Source: an uncultured Geobacter sp.
GTDB taxonomy: Bacteria; Desulfobacterota; Desulfuromonadia; Geobacterales; Geobacteraceae
Direction of reading: 5' to 3'
Assembly: GCA_937886325.1 (NCBI GenBank)
Contig: CALABV010000026.1
Location: 1 to 5,404 of the forward strand
Length of the DNA stretch: 5,404 bases
Shown here in pieces: positions 5,103-5,404 of this stretch. Numbering within the stretch: position 1 is the first letter of the stretch; every line of letters starts with the position of its first letter. Under the pieces are notes generated by a model, which saw only the letters and a program-made list of their open reading frames with translations, searched no databases and had not been told where the DNA came from. The translations under genes and the position numbers were made by a program.

Positions 5103-5404
5103 TTACCCTTCGCACCCAATCAGGGCCGCGCCCAGGGCGCCGACGAACTGGGGTTCAGCCGGAACATGAAGCCGCGTGTCCAGGTAAAGGGCAATTTTTC
5201 CGCAAATGTGTCCGTTCCGAGCCAGGCCGCCGGTAAAAGCAACAGTTTCCATGAGGGGAACCCTTCCCGCCAGTCCCTGGATGCGCCGGGCAATGGTGTC
5301 GACGATGCCCGCCGCGATGCTTCCCTTGCCGGTTCCGCGGGCCAGCAGACCGATGACCTCCGATTCGGCGAACACCGTGCACATGCTGGAAAGGGGAACA
5401 GGTT
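5103..5404 (-). CDS. ASKHA-family activase of the double-cubane/2-hydroxyacyl-CoA dehydratase (HgdC/YjiL-like), C-terminal part
   Basis: Seen: the frame enters from the right edge in phase (PVPLSS before the first internal Met at 5384) and ends at 5103, so about 99 C-terminal residues are present and the true start lies outside. SSMCTVFAESEVIGLLARG is the signature of the BadF/BadG/BcrA/BcrD/HgdC ATPase family. Its Cys is the second of two cysteines that, across a homodimer, hold one bridging [4Fe-4S] cluster. Further on are AFTGGLARNG (nucleotide-binding region) and the C-terminal helix QFVGALGAALIG. Known: these proteins couple ATP hydrolysis to transfer of one low-potential electron to the partner iron-sulfur protein. 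That partner is almost certainly the gene 77 bases downstream. The first family motif (NDKCAAGTG-like) is outside the window. Confidence 0.9.
   Translation of the reverse strand, partial: PVPLSSMCTVFAESEVIGLLARGTGKGSIAAGIVDTIARRIQGLAGRVPLMETVAFTGGLARNGHICGKIALYLDTRLHVPAEPQFVGALGAALIGCEG

Overview
The window looks like chromosomal DNA of a strictly anaerobic, moderately GC-rich bacterium, most likely a Desulfobacterota-type (former deltaproteobacterial) lineage. This is inferred from gene content (a radical-type 2-hydroxyacyl-CoA dehydratase-like protein with its ATP-driven activase, a NuoE-like [2Fe-2S] subunit, exported redox-fold proteins) and from GC-biased third codon positions. No rRNA, tRNA or housekeeping marker is present to fix the taxon. 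Every gene I can support lies on the minus strand.

Right half (about 5404 down to 1501): a four-gene, same-strand cluster. In transcription order these are the C-terminus of an ASKHA-type activase (HgdC/YjiL-like, entering from beyond the right edge); a complete double-cubane-cluster-type protein (YjiM-like); a secreted protein made of two tandem sulfite-oxidase/molybdopterin-type domains; and a lipoprotein joining a rhodanese fold that lacks the catalytic Cys to a Cys-rich YdjY-like C-terminal domain. Spacers are 77, 46 and 95 bases and no terminator hairpin was seen between the genes. A strong hairpin with a U-run follows the last gene at about 1355-1410. In the well-studied pair, the activase uses ATP hydrolysis to push low-potential electrons onto the iron-sulfur cluster of the partner. 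The two exported proteins suggest, by association only, an additional envelope redox or metal/sulfur-related function.

Left part (about 152-1500): roughly 1.3 kb with no intact gene. It holds two copies of a terminator-like hairpin joined to the same conserved ~45-base block (403-487 and 1365-1447), an AT-rich island (about 556-668), a relic of a NuoG/hydrogenase-type [2Fe-2S] ferredoxin domain that keeps a good ribosome binding site (1012-1179), a stretch that may be decayed coding DNA (about 706-1011), and a large inverted repeat (262-347) in the leader of the next gene.

Left edge (151 down to 1): the first 50 codons of a NuoE/HydC/HndA-type [2Fe-2S] subunit with a perfect AGGAGG site, running off the window. 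It probably opens a separate NAD(P)H-linked complex (hydrogenase, formate dehydrogenase or similar). The ferredoxin relic just upstream could be debris of a paralogous large subunit of such a complex.
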